Positions 11,594 through 25,400 are shown, numbered from the stretch's first letter. The stretch: 64,000 nucleotides of DNA from Lingula anatina (GCF_001039355.2 NW_019775818.1:79799-143798); one strand, 5' to 3'. Numbers and translations are program-made. Notes: generated by a model not told the origin, from the sequence alone.

Positions 11594-13352
11594 GATTTTG
11601 ATGGGTCAAAACACGGTACTCTGACGGGACATTTTAGAGACAATTTTAAAAATTACAGTTGGTAAATGATCCACATGGTTACTTTTAAATACAATTTTAT
11701 TTAGCTGGACCATAAAAGATTATGTAAAACAAGCAGCTAATTTGTATTGAAATAAATGTAGGAATGACAATCACTTAAAGGTCGGTCTCTGACGGGACAC
11801 TTTTGACCCCTGTATTTTTTTTACTAAAACTCCAATGCAAAATCCTCTTTGAAATTTCATTTAATCAAGACTTTTGTAATTCATATTGCAAGGTACAAGT
11901 CTTGGGAAGCAATTAATGCACAAACAGGCCGATATAAAAGAAAAATGAAACTATAAATCTACCTGTACACCAAAAAATGGTACACGTTGAAACAGTATTC
12001 TCTAAGAGGAAAATCACAATTCAGCTATATGTATACATGTATTCCTGACATTTTTCTTTTATATCGGTAGCTTATTCATACCCTTTGTAATCCCTTGGTA
12101 TAACATGATTTAAGATTACAACAGATATTATCAAACCTTTTTCAATATCTTTACATATTTAACATCATGTTACGTGCCTGTAGTGTTTTTTTTTTTTCAA
12201 TTGCGTGGTAACAGTCCCTTACGTGTACACGTATACATACATAGTGAATCAACGTTTATACAAACAACAGTAGGGCCTATAATCATTTAATCACTTAGTG
12301 TTATCATAATAACTAGATATAAGTATTACGACTGATACCAGCAATGGCCTTTGTGTTGATTCATTTCTTTTAAACTTCCGTTCAGTCTACAACATTAAGT
12401 ATCTTGACCTCATCACTCTCTCCCTCTCAAGGGGTTAAACCCATACCTGGGTATGACTTTGCTTTAAAGAAAACCTTCCGTTAAAGTCAAAATAAATGAA
12501 GATTCGCTTCTGACGGGGGGGGGGGGGGGGGGGGACAGGGGGGGGTAGTGTCCTATACCGGTAGGTATCAAAAAACATCGTGGGATCTTTATAGTGTTGG
12601 CATTTTCCTTTCTCTCAGTCTATCAGATATCCCTTAGCTAGTCTTTCTTTTGGCCAGCGTCTTGATAAGTACCACGTGAAGTTAACTAACAGAATATTTC
12701 CTGTATTGTAGGCCTACATGTAGCCCTCTACATCTGCCTCCCACCCCTTCCCCCAGGGATGTAGGGCCTATATATCAGCATATGACTGAGGCTGGTGTAT
12801 CTAGCAGAGACAGAACATCTCACCTTCTTTTAGCAACGTATATATTCCATCCACTTCCATCTCACAGTCCCTGCTTACTTTCCAACTCAAAACCCACATT
12901 TACATACAATATAGGCCTACTATATCGGACATGGGAGATCGCTCATATCAACGCATTCCAACATATTTTTTGTTGTGAAGCGCAATCTTATTCATACTAT
13001 GTGTTCATGGATCTATTAATCTCAAGTGTGTCTTCGTAAAAAATAACTTAAATAGAGTTTTGGCAAATTAGCCATGTTTCAACTTACATTTTTAAGTAAC
13101 TGCGTAGTTTGATCGAGGCTACATGTAGGTCGTGTTGTTAAACATGAGTGCGCATGTGCAAAATTTTCATGCACACGTGATTTAAACATGCAGCAGACTT
13201 AGGATTTCAATACCGAACTTCACGTCGTTTTAAACTGCTAGCGGCTGCCGCAATTTTTTTTTTTTTTTTAATTTTTACTTAGCATATTTATTCCCTTTTT
13301 TGCATTAATTGGTTGGTTCTTTGTCTTTTTTTCTGTTTTGGATCCAATAACT
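11594..13352. other. Intergenic with long poly-G tract
   Basis: No gene recognised. Contains a 20-base G homopolymer at 12515-12534 followed after ACA by nine more G, able in principle to form a G-quadruplex, and a T homopolymer near 13253-13269. Confidence 0.6.
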
Positions 13353-13737
13353 TAAAGATGCATATTAAGTCAATTTTTATCTCAAAAACCAACCAAAATG
13401 CCAGCATATGTAAATAGTATGACTAAGAGAATAACCAAAAAACATTGTTTCACATTATCCAAAAAATTATATTTGCATGGATTTTTCTGCTAGCTTTCTA
13501 TGCTGTGTATAAATGGGGCAGAGAAGTAGGTCAGAAAAAGTAGGTTAAATTTCCGAACAAAAATTTAGAGGAAGGAGCCTTCTAAAGCTCCTTTATGGCT
13601 GATCTTATTCAGTTTATTCCTTGGCATGTCGAACTTATTTGAGTCCTATAAGAAACTAGCAGAAGTGGTTATACCCTGTTGCTGTTACTTGGGAATCAAC
13701 GCGCGCTCCACCGAAGCTCGGTACTATTAAGTTTCAG
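13353..13737 (+). mobile_element. MITE family B, copy 1
   Basis: Starts CTTAAAGATGCATATTAAG and shares its body with 25958-26335 (same strand) and 29056-29424 (opposite strand), including landmarks ACCAGCATAT, GAATAACCAAAA, AGTAGGTTAAATTTC and AGAAACTAGCAG. The best preserved copy (29056) shows short terminal inverted repeats. No coding capacity. Confidence 0.65.
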
Positions 13738-14071
13738 AAGTGAATAATTTGTTTACTGCGTACTACTGTATTTTGCTGTGCCGTACATATATAATCCACG
13801 GATCTTAAACCAGTGAAACATTGGATCGGAAAGTTTTGCATATATCCGCTTTTAAGCAATGTAGTTGGTTACTAAATAATAGCAGAGAATAAAAAGTGTT
13901 ATACCAAAAACACAAAAATATATTATTCACATAAATCTTACAGTAGGCTTACTCTAAGCATAAAATGTCACCCTTAGAAAAGGTCATTATGTACCAGTTG
14001 TTTGGAGAAATAAATTAATAAATATATGCAGTTTATAAAAGGGAGTTAAATAAACCTTCATTATAGCACTG

Positions 14072-14072
<1 letters not shown>

Positions 14073-14111
<39 letters not shown>

Positions 14112-14126
14112 GCACGCACGCACGCA
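14073..14126. repeat. (CA)n microsatellite, grading into CGCA units
   Basis: About 17 CA dinucleotides followed by five CGCA tetramers, directly before the half foldback element. Confidence 0.95.
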
Positions 14127-14814
14127 ACCTTGGTCAAAAAGGTTGTCCCAACCTTAATTCCATCTGCTTTTATTTACAGATGATCACCTCACATGTGTAA
14201 ATTGTCTAAAATATTGCTTTTTATTCCAGATAACATATCTAACATGATTAATAAAATACATAAGAATGGTGATAATGTCCACATTTTATACCATTTATTC
14301 AAATTTAAAACACGTACCCCCTCGAATACAATGTTTCACTGTGATTTCCACAGAGGTAAAGAAACGCCATGAAATTGAAAAGACACCACTAAAAACCACC
14401 AAAATTACACAATTATAGCATTAGGATGTTTTTGTTAAAGGTCACGTGTCAAACAGCGCGTGTCTACCGCATACTGCAATTATCTTCTGTAGGTGGCGCG
14501 ACAAGCCTTCACTAAGGGTAACAATTCTGTCCCGAGGGATATTGACCACTTTTCCTAGAGAGCTTGGCGGAGTTGGTCCACATTATTAGGTACTTGGTTA
14601 TCCTCTGCGTTACACATTCCAATTCCTGCTACAGGTGCACGTGCTCAGTAGGGTTAATTTCAGGGCTTAAAGATGGTTGTTCCATCTTCAGAACATTGAG
14701 TTTCTGCAACAAATCATTCCGCAGACGAGAGCCGATTGAGCCACTGATATTAACCGTGCTGAACACCTGTGGCATAATTCGAGGGGGGGCACATGTTATA
14801 AAGTTGAATAAATA

Positions 14815-14860
<46 letters not shown>
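14122..14860 (+). mobile_element. Half copy of the foldback-like element
   Basis: Begins TTGGTCAAAAAGGTTGTCCC and matches the left inverted repeat and part of the centre of the element at 40999-42590 (landmarks CATGATTA, TTCCACAGAGGTAAAGAAA, GGTAACAATTCTGT, TTTCTGCAACAAATCATTCC). It ends at a (TA)n tract at 14817-14862. A mirrored half copy lies at 60760-61395. Confidence 0.65.
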
Positions 14861-14866
<6 letters not shown>

Positions 14867-15667
14867 CAGGCAGCCTCCCATCATGCACCATTCAACATGA
14901 CTTCCACCACAATCCTGTCTCCTCCGGTATTGAAACTAAAGCAATGATACGCCTGGGTCACAACTAAAGCAATGATACGTGTTCCAGGTTAACTCTCCCT
15001 GCTTACGCCAATGGCATCAAGACACAGAATGATCGTCTTTATAACGCCCAATTAACGCTTCGTTGCATCACCACCCAGCAATACGTGGATGGCATAAATG
15101 GGCGAATTAGAAGTTTGCACCTGCAATTATAATAGGAAGACGACACAAATAAACACAAAATGATCATTTCAGTGACGGAGAAATTCAGAAGCTACGGTAC
15201 ATTATTCCATTTTGATTGAGAAATTAAAACGTTAAAATATGTTAGCCTTGCTGTTGCCTTGGGGCATAGCAATAAATCGTAAATGTATTCCGAATCAAAA
15301 TATTATTATAGTATGTTAAACAATTAAAACCTTTGATTAATTGGTGCGCATTGGAGGCAGTACGTATTCCGATAAATGAATTTGAATACCTTCGCATTTT
15401 TTATCCAAACTCTGGGTCTAAAAATAATGCCCAAATTGCACCTGTAATGCCAACATTTTTTTCTTTTTTATAATTTCACAACAGTCTCACAATTTCATGA
15501 CCTACTTATCTAAAGTTACACCATAGGATATTATTTTAATAAAGCGAGATTACATATGTAGTTTAAGAAATACAAGAGCCCTAATACAGATGATATGAGC
15601 CTTAAAGTGTTAAATTAATAATAATCTTTATTGGAATATTACAACCCGAAGGTTGAAGTTTTACATA

Positions 15668-15668
<1 letters not shown>

Positions 15669-15728
<60 letters not shown>
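15669..15728. repeat. (TA)n microsatellite
   Basis: About 30 TA dinucleotides. A second tract of about 23 units lies at 14817-14862. Confidence 0.95.
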
Positions 15729-15731
<3 letters not shown>

Positions 15732-15764
15732 TATTTATTTATTTTCTTTAAATGAAATGTATGT

Positions 15765-16040
15765 ATGTGAGAGAAGCCTGGTCATATTTGCCCAATTACA
15801 CTCTATAGACGTTCTCACCTCCCTGGGGAGGATACAACCCGGCTGCCACATTAGGCGCTCAGAGCTAACATATTTTCTGCACTGCCTGACCAGGCCCCTG
15901 CTTCAACCCCTTAGTGCTGAGTGCCAAGCGGGGAGACAGCAGGTACCGTTTATAAAGGACTGGTATGTCCCCGGACGGGTTTTGAACCCACGTCCTCCCG
16001 CTCCGGAGGCGTACACTCTAACCATCCGGTACATAAGCAT
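15765..16040 (-). mobile_element. tRNA-derived SINE
   Basis: Read on the minus strand from about 16036, the head resembles a tRNA: a Pol III A box TGGTTAGAGTG, then a B box region GGGTTCAAAACCC, with stem-like pairing around CTCCGGAG. The body continues to about 15765 (landmarks GGGGTTGAAGCAG, GGTCAGGCAGTGC). A headless relative lies at 16545-16760 and a head fragment at 60305-60410. Confidence 0.7.
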
Positions 16041-16544
16041 TTGTTAACATATTATAGACATCCGCTCACAATTTCCTCATCCTATTTCAACAACCATATA
16101 ATTTACGATAAGAAGGTTTCATGAATATTATGCTTAGTAATCACTTTATAGTGTTTTAAAGACCAAGCCACTGCTCAATTAAACGGAAGGAAGCCTTGTG
16201 GAAGAAACAAAAAACATCACGACATCAACCTCTGTCTGTGCCTGCCTAGCCATAGTGGAAAACGAGCTACGACCGACATACACCACCTACCTGGTAAGCG
16301 TAAATTTACAACTTAGTCAAGTCCAAGGTAAGCACCATTTCAGTTTGGTGCAGTTGACTTTTCTCGGGTGTAGCTTTTTGGGCTGGATGTACGCCAGCGT
16401 AACTACCGGTACGACGTCTAACTTAAAACCGGCTGATGCAACCGGGCCCTCATGTTCATTTTTTTCAAACTTCAAATTTGTGTCGTACAGACTGAAAAAT
16501 AAAAAGAGTAAAGTTCACTCCTTATATACCGCACTATAGATGCG

Positions 16545-16760
16545 TCTCAGCACGGTTTACAAACGACTGGCCATTTTTGAGCAGGATGCAGTCTGGGTGT
16601 TAACGCTCTCGACTCCCCGGGGATGGATACAGCCCAGCATGCCGTATGAGGCGCTGAAGGCTATCAAGCGAACAAATATCTTTTTTTTCTGCCTGACCGG
16701 GAACTTTACCCCTGATTCAACCCCTAAGCGCTGAAAGTCAAGAAAGGAGAGACCATAGAG
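16545..16760 (-). mobile_element. SINE relic lacking the tRNA head
   Basis: Same body as 15765-15960 (shared GAGGCGCT, CTGCCTGACC, TTCAACCCCT and the CCCCGGGGATGGATACA-like stretch), same orientation, without the A/B-box portion. Confidence 0.6.
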
Positions 16761-18101
16761 GTACATTAAGAGAATTTAGGTTTCTTTGACACGTGAATAA
16801 ACTGAATTTAGCACATCTTGTTAAAATGTTTTTCATCCAATATAAAGCAACTATTTATCCACTACAGATACACATACACTGCTACATATTCAACATATGT
16901 ACCGTTTTTACATGAACTTGTGTTTGCATGTTTTTGAAAAACGTGGGTGTTTATACTTCGTTAATTATGAGCTGCAGTTTGCACTTTCAGCTTTGCCCTG
17001 TGCCAAGTTTTACTAGCACTCGCTTTTTATCCTTTTTTAAATCTGGGAATGATTCACGGTTACCATCAAAGGTAATCAGTAAGAAATGTCCGGTTGTTGA
17101 AGAACTGTAAAAAATTAGTGAGATTTTTTCTTCTTTAGCCTTGCCGCAGTAATAACATTGGATGGAAGAATATGAAACGGGAGACTCAGACAACTATAAC
17201 ATATGGATAACGTATAATCTCATTTCATTAGTCATTTTATCTGGTAATAGATATAAAAGAGATGGCTTGTTGAATTATTTCCTTGCCACGTGTATTTAAA
17301 AACGACATTAATAACAAATACGTCTTAGTCTTGGGACAAATCTGAAGATAAGCTTCTTATAACAATCGGAAGCGACATATTTCTTTTTCTGGCTACAGTG
17401 ACTTAGCAATTACTTGACAAAGTAAATCCAATTAGCAGCTATATATTTTAGCCTGAAGTTAAAAACAGGCGCTTCCGTGGCATGCAGAATGATTATAAAA
17501 TATTTTTGAAACCCCTCGGAAAAAGTTTCAAAGTGTTCACAATTATTTAGAATATCCCTTTTGCCATCTTGTATTTAGCCACATTCCAGTTATTCTGGAG
17601 GAATGTTTGTCCTACAGGCACGATGTCGGTGGGATTAACAAAGCTGCCACCAATATTTTGACGCCAATTTTCCACCCATCTTCAGAGGTAAACTCGCCCA
17701 CCCATTTCTGTTCATTGCCGGTGTACCGCCAGTACCGGTATAGTATTGCTTTGGTAGCACGTTTCCTATTTTGATTCCAAGTGCATTGCTGGTTCCTCAC
17801 AAAATAAACTCTATATTTTTTTACATACCTAAACATTAAAGACCTCAAGTACTGTGAGCCCCACGGTCCAGTATATCCGAGCTCCTCTCCTAGGAAACTG
17901 TAATAAATAGGACGTTGATTCAAGACAAATTTCCAATTAAAATGAATGTAAAACACATAACATGTAGGCGTCATCCGTTTAGACATTGCATTCATATACG
18001 AAATTTATCATTGACATAATGAAAAACAAGCAAACACATTTGATAAAAAGCATCCAGGTTTAAAAGACGCTGCATAAGAGAGAGGTGTTGAGAGGTTTTT
18101 T

Positions 18102-18240
18102 AGGTCATGACAGGTGATGAGGTCATGAGAGGTCATGAGAGGTCATGAAATTTCATGAGAGGTCCTGACGTCATGAAAAGTATAAAGGTCCTGAGAGTTT
18201 TTTAGGTCATGAAAGGTCATAAAGTCATGAGAGGTGAATG
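18102..18240. repeat. 10-bp minisatellite rich in AGGTCA half-sites
   Basis: Short imperfect tandem array of AGGTCATGAG units. AGGTCA occurs at 18102, 18120, 18130, 18140, 18204 and 18214. The 18120/18130/18140 set and the 18204/18214 pair are direct repeats spaced by four bases (DR4), the arrangement bound by thyroid-hormone and LXR-type nuclear receptors. It lies 1.9 kb upstream of the somatomedin-B-like gene. Function is unproven; it may be only a simple repeat. Confidence 0.7.
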
Positions 18241-18813
18241 GCTATGATTTTTATAGCACTTTATAACATTGAATGTTTAAGGATTTTAGACTTTTTTTCA
18301 TATATATCTCGCAACGCCATGTCCCCAAACATGGTCTTGTCAACTTTGAAGCACATGGGGTGCCTGAGATTTTGATTGAGAAGCCAAGCGTCATTAGATA
18401 AATTCTATTTAGTATGACTTTGTTTTATGCTGAGATTTATTGTGGTTTAAAGAAGGGGATTCCGTTTCTTTTGGAATGACAGGTCTCGGATTCGAAGCAA
18501 CCCTCGCCCCCCCTTGGAGTGAGTACGGGGTCTGCTGAAGGGCCCTGGAGGTTTTTGTCTTTTCGAGGGAAAACGGTGTCATTTGGTACGGTTTAAAAGT
18601 TTGAAAAGACAAGTCAAATTTCTAATTTCAAGAAAAATTTTTTTTTTTCAGAAACCGAAGGGGAGGGGGGTCAGGTCGCCCCTGACCCCCTAAATTCGCC
18701 ACTGCATAGGGTTTGACTGTTACTTTATCTAATAATATAATATTCGCTTTCTATGCCATGTATTATATTTGGTACTGTCGCAGAAATATTTCTGTTAAAC
18801 TATTTGCCATGAA

Positions 18814-19170
18814 TTAAAGGGATAACAACTGTTAATTTTGGCCAAAAAGGAATTTTACTGGGGTAAACGGCAATATTCCCATACTTAATTTAATATTTAA
18901 TGAATCCATTCAACATTCAGAATTAGTCCCTTTTTTTTTTTTTTTTTTTTTTGCTTAAAAGTTTGGATTTTTTTATAATATCTTTAGAGGTTATTACAGA
19001 GTATAGTAAGCTATGGAGGACACGTGATGTGATGGCAAGCACAAATTCTAGAATAATGCGTTAACCGCCATTTTCGGTGGTAAAATAGAATTTATTATAT
19101 TTCTATGAATTGTTTACAATGTATTTATTGTGAAATATGGATATCATACGAACAGTTGTTATTCCTTTAA
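18814..19170. mobile_element. MITE family C, copy 1
   Basis: Terminal inverted repeats TTAAAGGGATAACAACTGTT at the left and AACAGTTGTTATTCCTTTAA at the right, with a T-rich centre and no coding capacity. Same family as 22720-22951. Confidence 0.8.
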
Positions 19171-20009
19171 TGAAAACCAATCTTAATCCATCCTTTTGTG
19201 CGCGATCGGATGAAAAGCGTGACAAACAACAACGCCATTATCCCGTGGTACCAGGACACGGCATGGGGTCTGCGACCTTACGGAACACGTCGAAGAGATT
19301 AAATTGACTATAAATAAATAAATACATAAATAAATAAATTAATTAATTAATAATAACAGGATTATTTTAGCAGAAAGTGCGAGGTCATCCTTTAATGTTA
19401 TGATATAAACAGCATTTTATTTCAATATGTAAATATATTTTGAATAGACACGAAAAGAGACCAAAATCAAAATGAGACTAAACTTGTAATTTCTATGAGA
19501 ATAAATCTGTTTCTATAAAGTTTTTATAATCCCTAAAATCTACCATTTGGATACTGTTCAAGTGACATCTTAATAAACATACTAATTTTGACTTCCCTTG
19601 TCTTTTCGTTAAGAGAGCATGGTGAAAAGATAATTAAGGCACCGACTTTGCTAAATCCAGGTTAACAATTACATTTACCTGGAATAACATTGAAACTGTC
19701 GATGACCAGCAAGTATTGCATGCAATGATAATGTTCGTTCAAACAATGTGTTCCTGGGGTGCTGCTTGTCTCACAATAAGACTGCTACATTTTCCGATTC
19801 CATGTTTTGTTCACCAATGACGTACAAAGACAATTTGATATGTGCTATAAGCTATTACTGCGAGCAAAATCTGTAATCTATCTCACTTTCTTGTGTCTTA
19901 TTTTTGTCTTCTGGTTCGAGAAATGTTATCAATACTTTTGCTTATGCATCTTTTCCATAAACTTCTTAGTACCTGGCTCGACTATTTGATAGCAATCTGG
20001 TCGACCTTT

Positions 20010-20017
20010 AATAAAGT
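20010..20017 (+). promoter_or_regulatory. Degenerate TATA-like site of the left somatomedin-B-like gene
   Basis: The site AATAAAG lies about 70 bp before the ATG, at the place where the right-arm paralogue has a canonical TATAAAAG. Between site and ATG both share GCGGCAGCTGGCAGTTCTT. The left copy appears to have lost the TATA consensus. Confidence 0.4.
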
Positions 20018-20082
20018 GGAAGCACGGACAGCATGATGAAATAGACTTTGAAACAGCTCTGCGGCAGCTGGCAGTTCTTACA

Positions 20083-22426
20083 ATGGATTCTCAAATGCGG
20101 AGCATCAAGCAGCAGTATTTTTTATTGTTCCACCTATTTCTTCGAGGAGTTTTAGGCATTGAGACAGTCAGCCCACAGGCACGGATTAGTACAACGGTCA
20201 CCCAAACCTTCCCCGACGGCGACAACACCACCTCCCTTATCTCTGGTGTACTAGATAGCAGTAATTCAACGGAAGCGGAAGTTTCCTCCCAGGTTGGTGT
20301 CCCAAAGAATCCGCCGCTACAATATCAGACTTCTTCAAAAGCAGCCAGTTTCACCGGATCCTATTCTGGTGTAGATGACGGTGATGTGGAAGAACCGGTG
20401 ACAGAGGCCCCATTGGAGGAAATCTCCTCTGACGGAAGGAACACAACAATATCTCCTTTTCCATTCGACTCGAGAAAGGAACAAGACGACACCATGTCCT
20501 CAAATTTCACTACGAGCCCACTAGCCGCTGGTGAATCCACAGTGACACTTTTGAATGGCACTTCACTTCCGTTTAACTTGCCCAGAACATTTTGCACAGG
20601 AAAATTCGTAGTTCAGACAGCTGGGTGCTTCTGTGACAACTTTTGCGGTTTGTTCCAAGACTGTTGTTCCAATGACTACTGTAAGAAACGTTCTTCATCG
20701 GTGGGAATGCGTTTAAGCTCAAACAACATTGAATGCGTCTTGCAGTCCACCTCGTTTTTTTCTGAACTTAATCCCCAGCATTTCTGGATGGTGACATCAT
20801 GTCCAGATGAATGGCCACATGATACCGTGCGCAGTAAATGTGAAGGTCCTCGAAATACCAGTGATGTTAATCGCATTGTTCCCGTGTCTGACTTGGCAAC
20901 AAACCTGACATTTCATAACGAACATTGTGCAATGTGCCACGGTATATCTGATTTCCAACAATGGGGTTTTTACTTCACATGTCAAAAATCCTTATCTTTT
21001 GACATCGACAGTTTTTTCAACATTATCGCTGAAGACGATTTCATGGAACAGGGAAGATCAAAAGATGGTTGTAGCTTGTTCTTTACCCCTCCAGTCGACA
21101 TTCCCGGCAGACCGTGCATTCCATCTGATTTCATGCCTATTGTTTCTGTATCGGGTATAGGGATCAGAGCAGTGCAGTGTTACCCAGAACTCGAGGAACT
21201 TTGTTGGACAGGACCAATATCCGTCACTCATATTCAGTGGTGGTCGTGGCACTTTTACGCAAGAAATGCCTTTTGTTGGCTTTGCAGATGGCCCAGTAAT
21301 TTACTGACGCACATTAGAAATTGTACTGTTTCAGGTAAGTTTTATTTCTTTTTGTCTCAGGAGGAAAGTGCAAACGTTCATTGGACGCATTGAACAAGTA
21401 AAACAATAGCTACAACACATTCTACAAAAAGTATTTTTAACGTATCAATATTTAAATTAAATTAAAGCACTGCCCTGATTTTGCCTATGTAGAGTTTCGG
21501 ATCGGAACGGGAAGAGTTATTGCTATTATGAGGTAACTGTTGTCTTCTTATTCCTTCATCAATTCAAAGCATCCGATAGGAATTTGGAAAATGTAAATAT
21601 TCGATTGATAAACTGTCATCATATGGCAAATACTGGCCTCATCTTGCTACGTATCTATTAACTTGTTTTAAAAGTGTCACTAGCTAACTGCAGTTAAGAT
21701 TTCATCTGTCATCTGTTATTTTGTTCAATTAGTTGTGTCGCGTGGTCAACGATTGAACAAAGTATTATCTGCTATCATTAAAAAAAATGTTTTAAATTTT
21801 ATGCATATAATACTGATAGAAAATGAATGAATAAAGGAGGAAGGAATCTTGACAGAAAACCCAGTGACTTATATATTTATAAAGTAAAAGTTACAGCCAA
21901 ATCAAAATATAATTTTGAAATTCCAGCAACAATTCACATAAAATACTAGTAGCATCATGGCAACATGTGCGCATTAGCCGAAGAAAGGACGAATAAATAA
22001 GAGATGTAACAAAGAAAGAAACACGTTTTAAAAACAAATATCGCTTATATATTACACGTAGCCTCACCTTATACGAATCACGTGTACTGAAAAACGAACG
22101 GAAATGACAACAGTCTTATCGGGAAATTAGTTGATCTAAAGAAACAAGTCATCTGATTAGCCTCGGCTTAGATGTCCGGTACGCTTAATGAAGCTGCAAA
22201 ACGATAATTAATTACCCCCCAAAACACGTTCAAAATCACACTGGTCTTTTCACCATTTTTGTAAGAGACTAGTGCACCCTGTGGTTAGAGAGTATTATTT
22301 AACTAGATTAAGGGAAGTAATTGGAGCCATCAGTTTCTGATTTTATAGATGGAAGTAAGCTTACCCTTTTCAACATTGGTTGTGTTCACAAAAGACTGTA
22401 AATGTTACAGAGAGGAGGGAAATACC

Positions 22427-22462
<36 letters not shown>

Positions 22463-25400
22463 AAGGAGCACATTACGCAAAAATTTTGATACTGGGTAGA
22501 TTGTTCTCTCGTCCACTTCTTGCATGTTATATGTCGATGAGTGGAGATAGGCCTTTTTTTCAACTTTTGCTCCTAGATAGATAAATAGATATTTTGTTTA
22601 AAGGGATAATAACTCTTCGTTTTGGCCAAAAAAATTAAACTTCTTGCATGTTATATGTCGATGAGTGGAGATAGGCCTTATTTAACTTTTGCTCCTAGAT
22701 AGATAAATAGATATTTTGTTTAAAGGGATAATAACTCTTCGTTTTGGCCAAAAAATGAATTTTCCTGGAGTAAACAACAATTTTCCCATACTTACCATCC
22801 ATTTTTACATTCAAAGTTAGTCCCTTTTTTTTTTTCTAAGTTTAGTTTTTTGTTAAAATTTCTTAACAGAATATATTTTATGTCTGTGAGTTATTCACAA
22901 TGTTTTTATTGTGAAATATAAATCTCATACGAAGAGTTATTATCCCTTTAATCTTTATTTTATAGCCATTTTTACAATACCAACAAGTCAAGCTGTCAAA
23001 ATATATTTGGGGAGATACTGTACATGTACTGTCAACACGTTTACATATATCGCTAGTGATTTTTTTTTTTTTTTTTTTTTTTTTTGTCCTAAAAGCTGTG
23101 GCTATCCTTGGACATAATAACGAAATTTCGTAATTTACTCCATGGGCTATCTCATATCTGTTGAAAGGACGAAGTGTCGCTTTGTCTTGAAAACAACCAC
23201 TTGTCCTAGCGGGCTTGTATCAGTGAGCTATATGAATAAGGTTTATACATGTAGATCCTCACTTGCACTTTCTACGCTTGAATCACTATGATTTTCTTAG
23301 CACCATTTAACTCTCCTCTGATATCAGGACCGCACTAAAATAACCACATTGTCCTTTTCAACATATCTGTAACAGACTACTAGTGCACCCTGTGGTCAGA
23401 GAGTATTATTTAACCATGATTGATAGATAGAGAGACAAGGGAGCTGGGTTGGGTTGAAAGAGCACAATATTAAGCAAATTGATACTCTGCAAATTGTTCT
23501 CTCCTTCATTTTCTGCACGTGTAATGTTGAGGAGTAGAAATTGGCCTTTTTTCAACTTCTGCTGCCTGATAAATGTATCTATCCCACTCTGTTCTTGGAT
23601 TCGACCTTTGATAAAAAGTATCAAGGTCGATTTTAGCCTTAAATGAATGAGCAGGCATTATCACAGTGACCATTTTCCTATGTAAGATCCAACGGAAACA
23701 TCAACATCAACATCAAGTAAGTTAAGTCGGGAAAATCCGTTTAATCTGAGTGCTGACTGAAAAATCCTAGCTTGGAAGGTTTTAAGGATTGAATGCCTTT
23801 GTCGGTTGAAAGGACGGCATGTCGCCATGTCGCCATGTCTTCGTGAAGATCTGGGCGTGTCAATGTTATTAAAAATTCACTAGCCCTAGCCTAGCTTGTA
23901 CCCTCTACGGTTGAATAAATAACACTTTCTTACATATAGCACCCAGGGGTGTTTGCACCTCCTTGCAAGCATTGTGTAATCATGACTAAGGAAAACGGTG
24001 GCAATCAGCACTTTCAGATTGAAGAGATACTACATGTAGCAAAGTTATTTGTTTTTCTTTTACACAGATCGTATTTACAGAATGCTGTGAATATTACAAA
24101 GGATGAGTGATGGTAACCCTTGGCAAAGTGCCCATCGTCAAAATTTAAAAATAATTTGCTATTATAAAGTTTATGCATATATTTGTTGCGTGAAAAAACA
24201 TTTTTAAGGCATTATTACTGGGTATATTAAATGAGTTATACGAAGGGGTAGCCAGATATACCTGTTGTATGCAGTCTAATGAATCAGATCAACTTGTTTG
24301 ACCATATATATTACATCAATGATATTTTCTAATGGAATGTGTCTTGTTGTATAAAAGGGAGTTATATGTTAAATACTTGTGGCGTGTGCACAAGTAAATG
24401 GGAAAGCAATTGTATTTTTAAAACTCTATAGAAGAGAGGGAGGGGTGGTGTATTACGGTATTTTCTCACAGAAGCCATCACTGATTTCACTCTAGTTTTG
24501 TAACTAGGGCAACTTGTTTCAGCATATTTATTCATTTCATGTAACTTTTTTCCTAGACCAGCATTTGTTGGTCTAAATAATTTTATTGATGGCCAATATA
24601 CCTTTTGTTAAAGGCTCTATAAAGAATAATAAAAAATGCTGAAAGCAAAAAGCGGTTACAGTACCAAAAATATCATTGGTAAAAGCACTCTAAATAGCTA
24701 TTTGGAATATTTCCAATAACCATAAAATAAATAACGTATAAATTCACCCAAAATAATGATAAGGTAAATATAAAAACTGAATGAAAATAAAGTATACATC
24801 AAAACAGCTGTGGCTATTAATCTGTATGACAGTGAAATTAATCCATCAGTATAGTGGCTAGCTTGCTTTATCTGGTAAAAGTCTGGTAATTAATTATAGG
24901 CTGGTGGTCTCTTGTTTGGACTATTTACCAAGTCAATAGGTTTTCACTGATCTCCTTGACATCAGAAGTCATTCATACCATTTTGGCCAAAAAGAAAACA
25001 ACAGTGCTATAACAAACAGTGCTGTTGTGGAACGTTAAGTAACAAAACTAGGATGTGTGTGATGGAGCCGTTTATTTTACTTTTTATGCTAAATATATGT
25101 AAAAGGGGGTATTAACACAATGATCTTAGTTGTACAATATGTTAACCATGCCCATTAGGAATGTGATGGGTCAAGCCCACCCTTTGTGTAAAGGGTCTCT
25201 ATATAAAGTAGGGGCCACTACAGTGTACGTCTGCTATTATCATAACTAATATAACTTTGAATATCTGAAGAACAACTTACATTTTATCTTTCTTAATTCT
25301 AAGAAATAAGAATCGAAAAAATATACTAACTGTATTTAGACTCCATTTCTCATCCATATTTTTCTTTTAACATGCAAAAAATTAAATGAATTTTCTTTTT

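Noticed and set aside
12782-13039. 85-codon open frame on the plus strand
   Set aside because: Composition is low-information and no exon signals are visible.
15960-16040. Functional tRNA gene
   Set aside because: The A and B boxes fit a tRNA ancestor, but the cloverleaf is imperfect and it is joined to a repeated body, as expected of a SINE.
18080-18240. CRISPR-like array
   Set aside because: Short repeats at regular spacing in animal DNA; units are contiguous minisatellite copies without unique spacers of CRISPR length.
20083-21334. Complete Methuselah-like GPCR
   Set aside because: The ectodomain resembles such receptors, but the final exon ends after a single hydrophobic segment and no seven-helix exon was found downstream in either arm.
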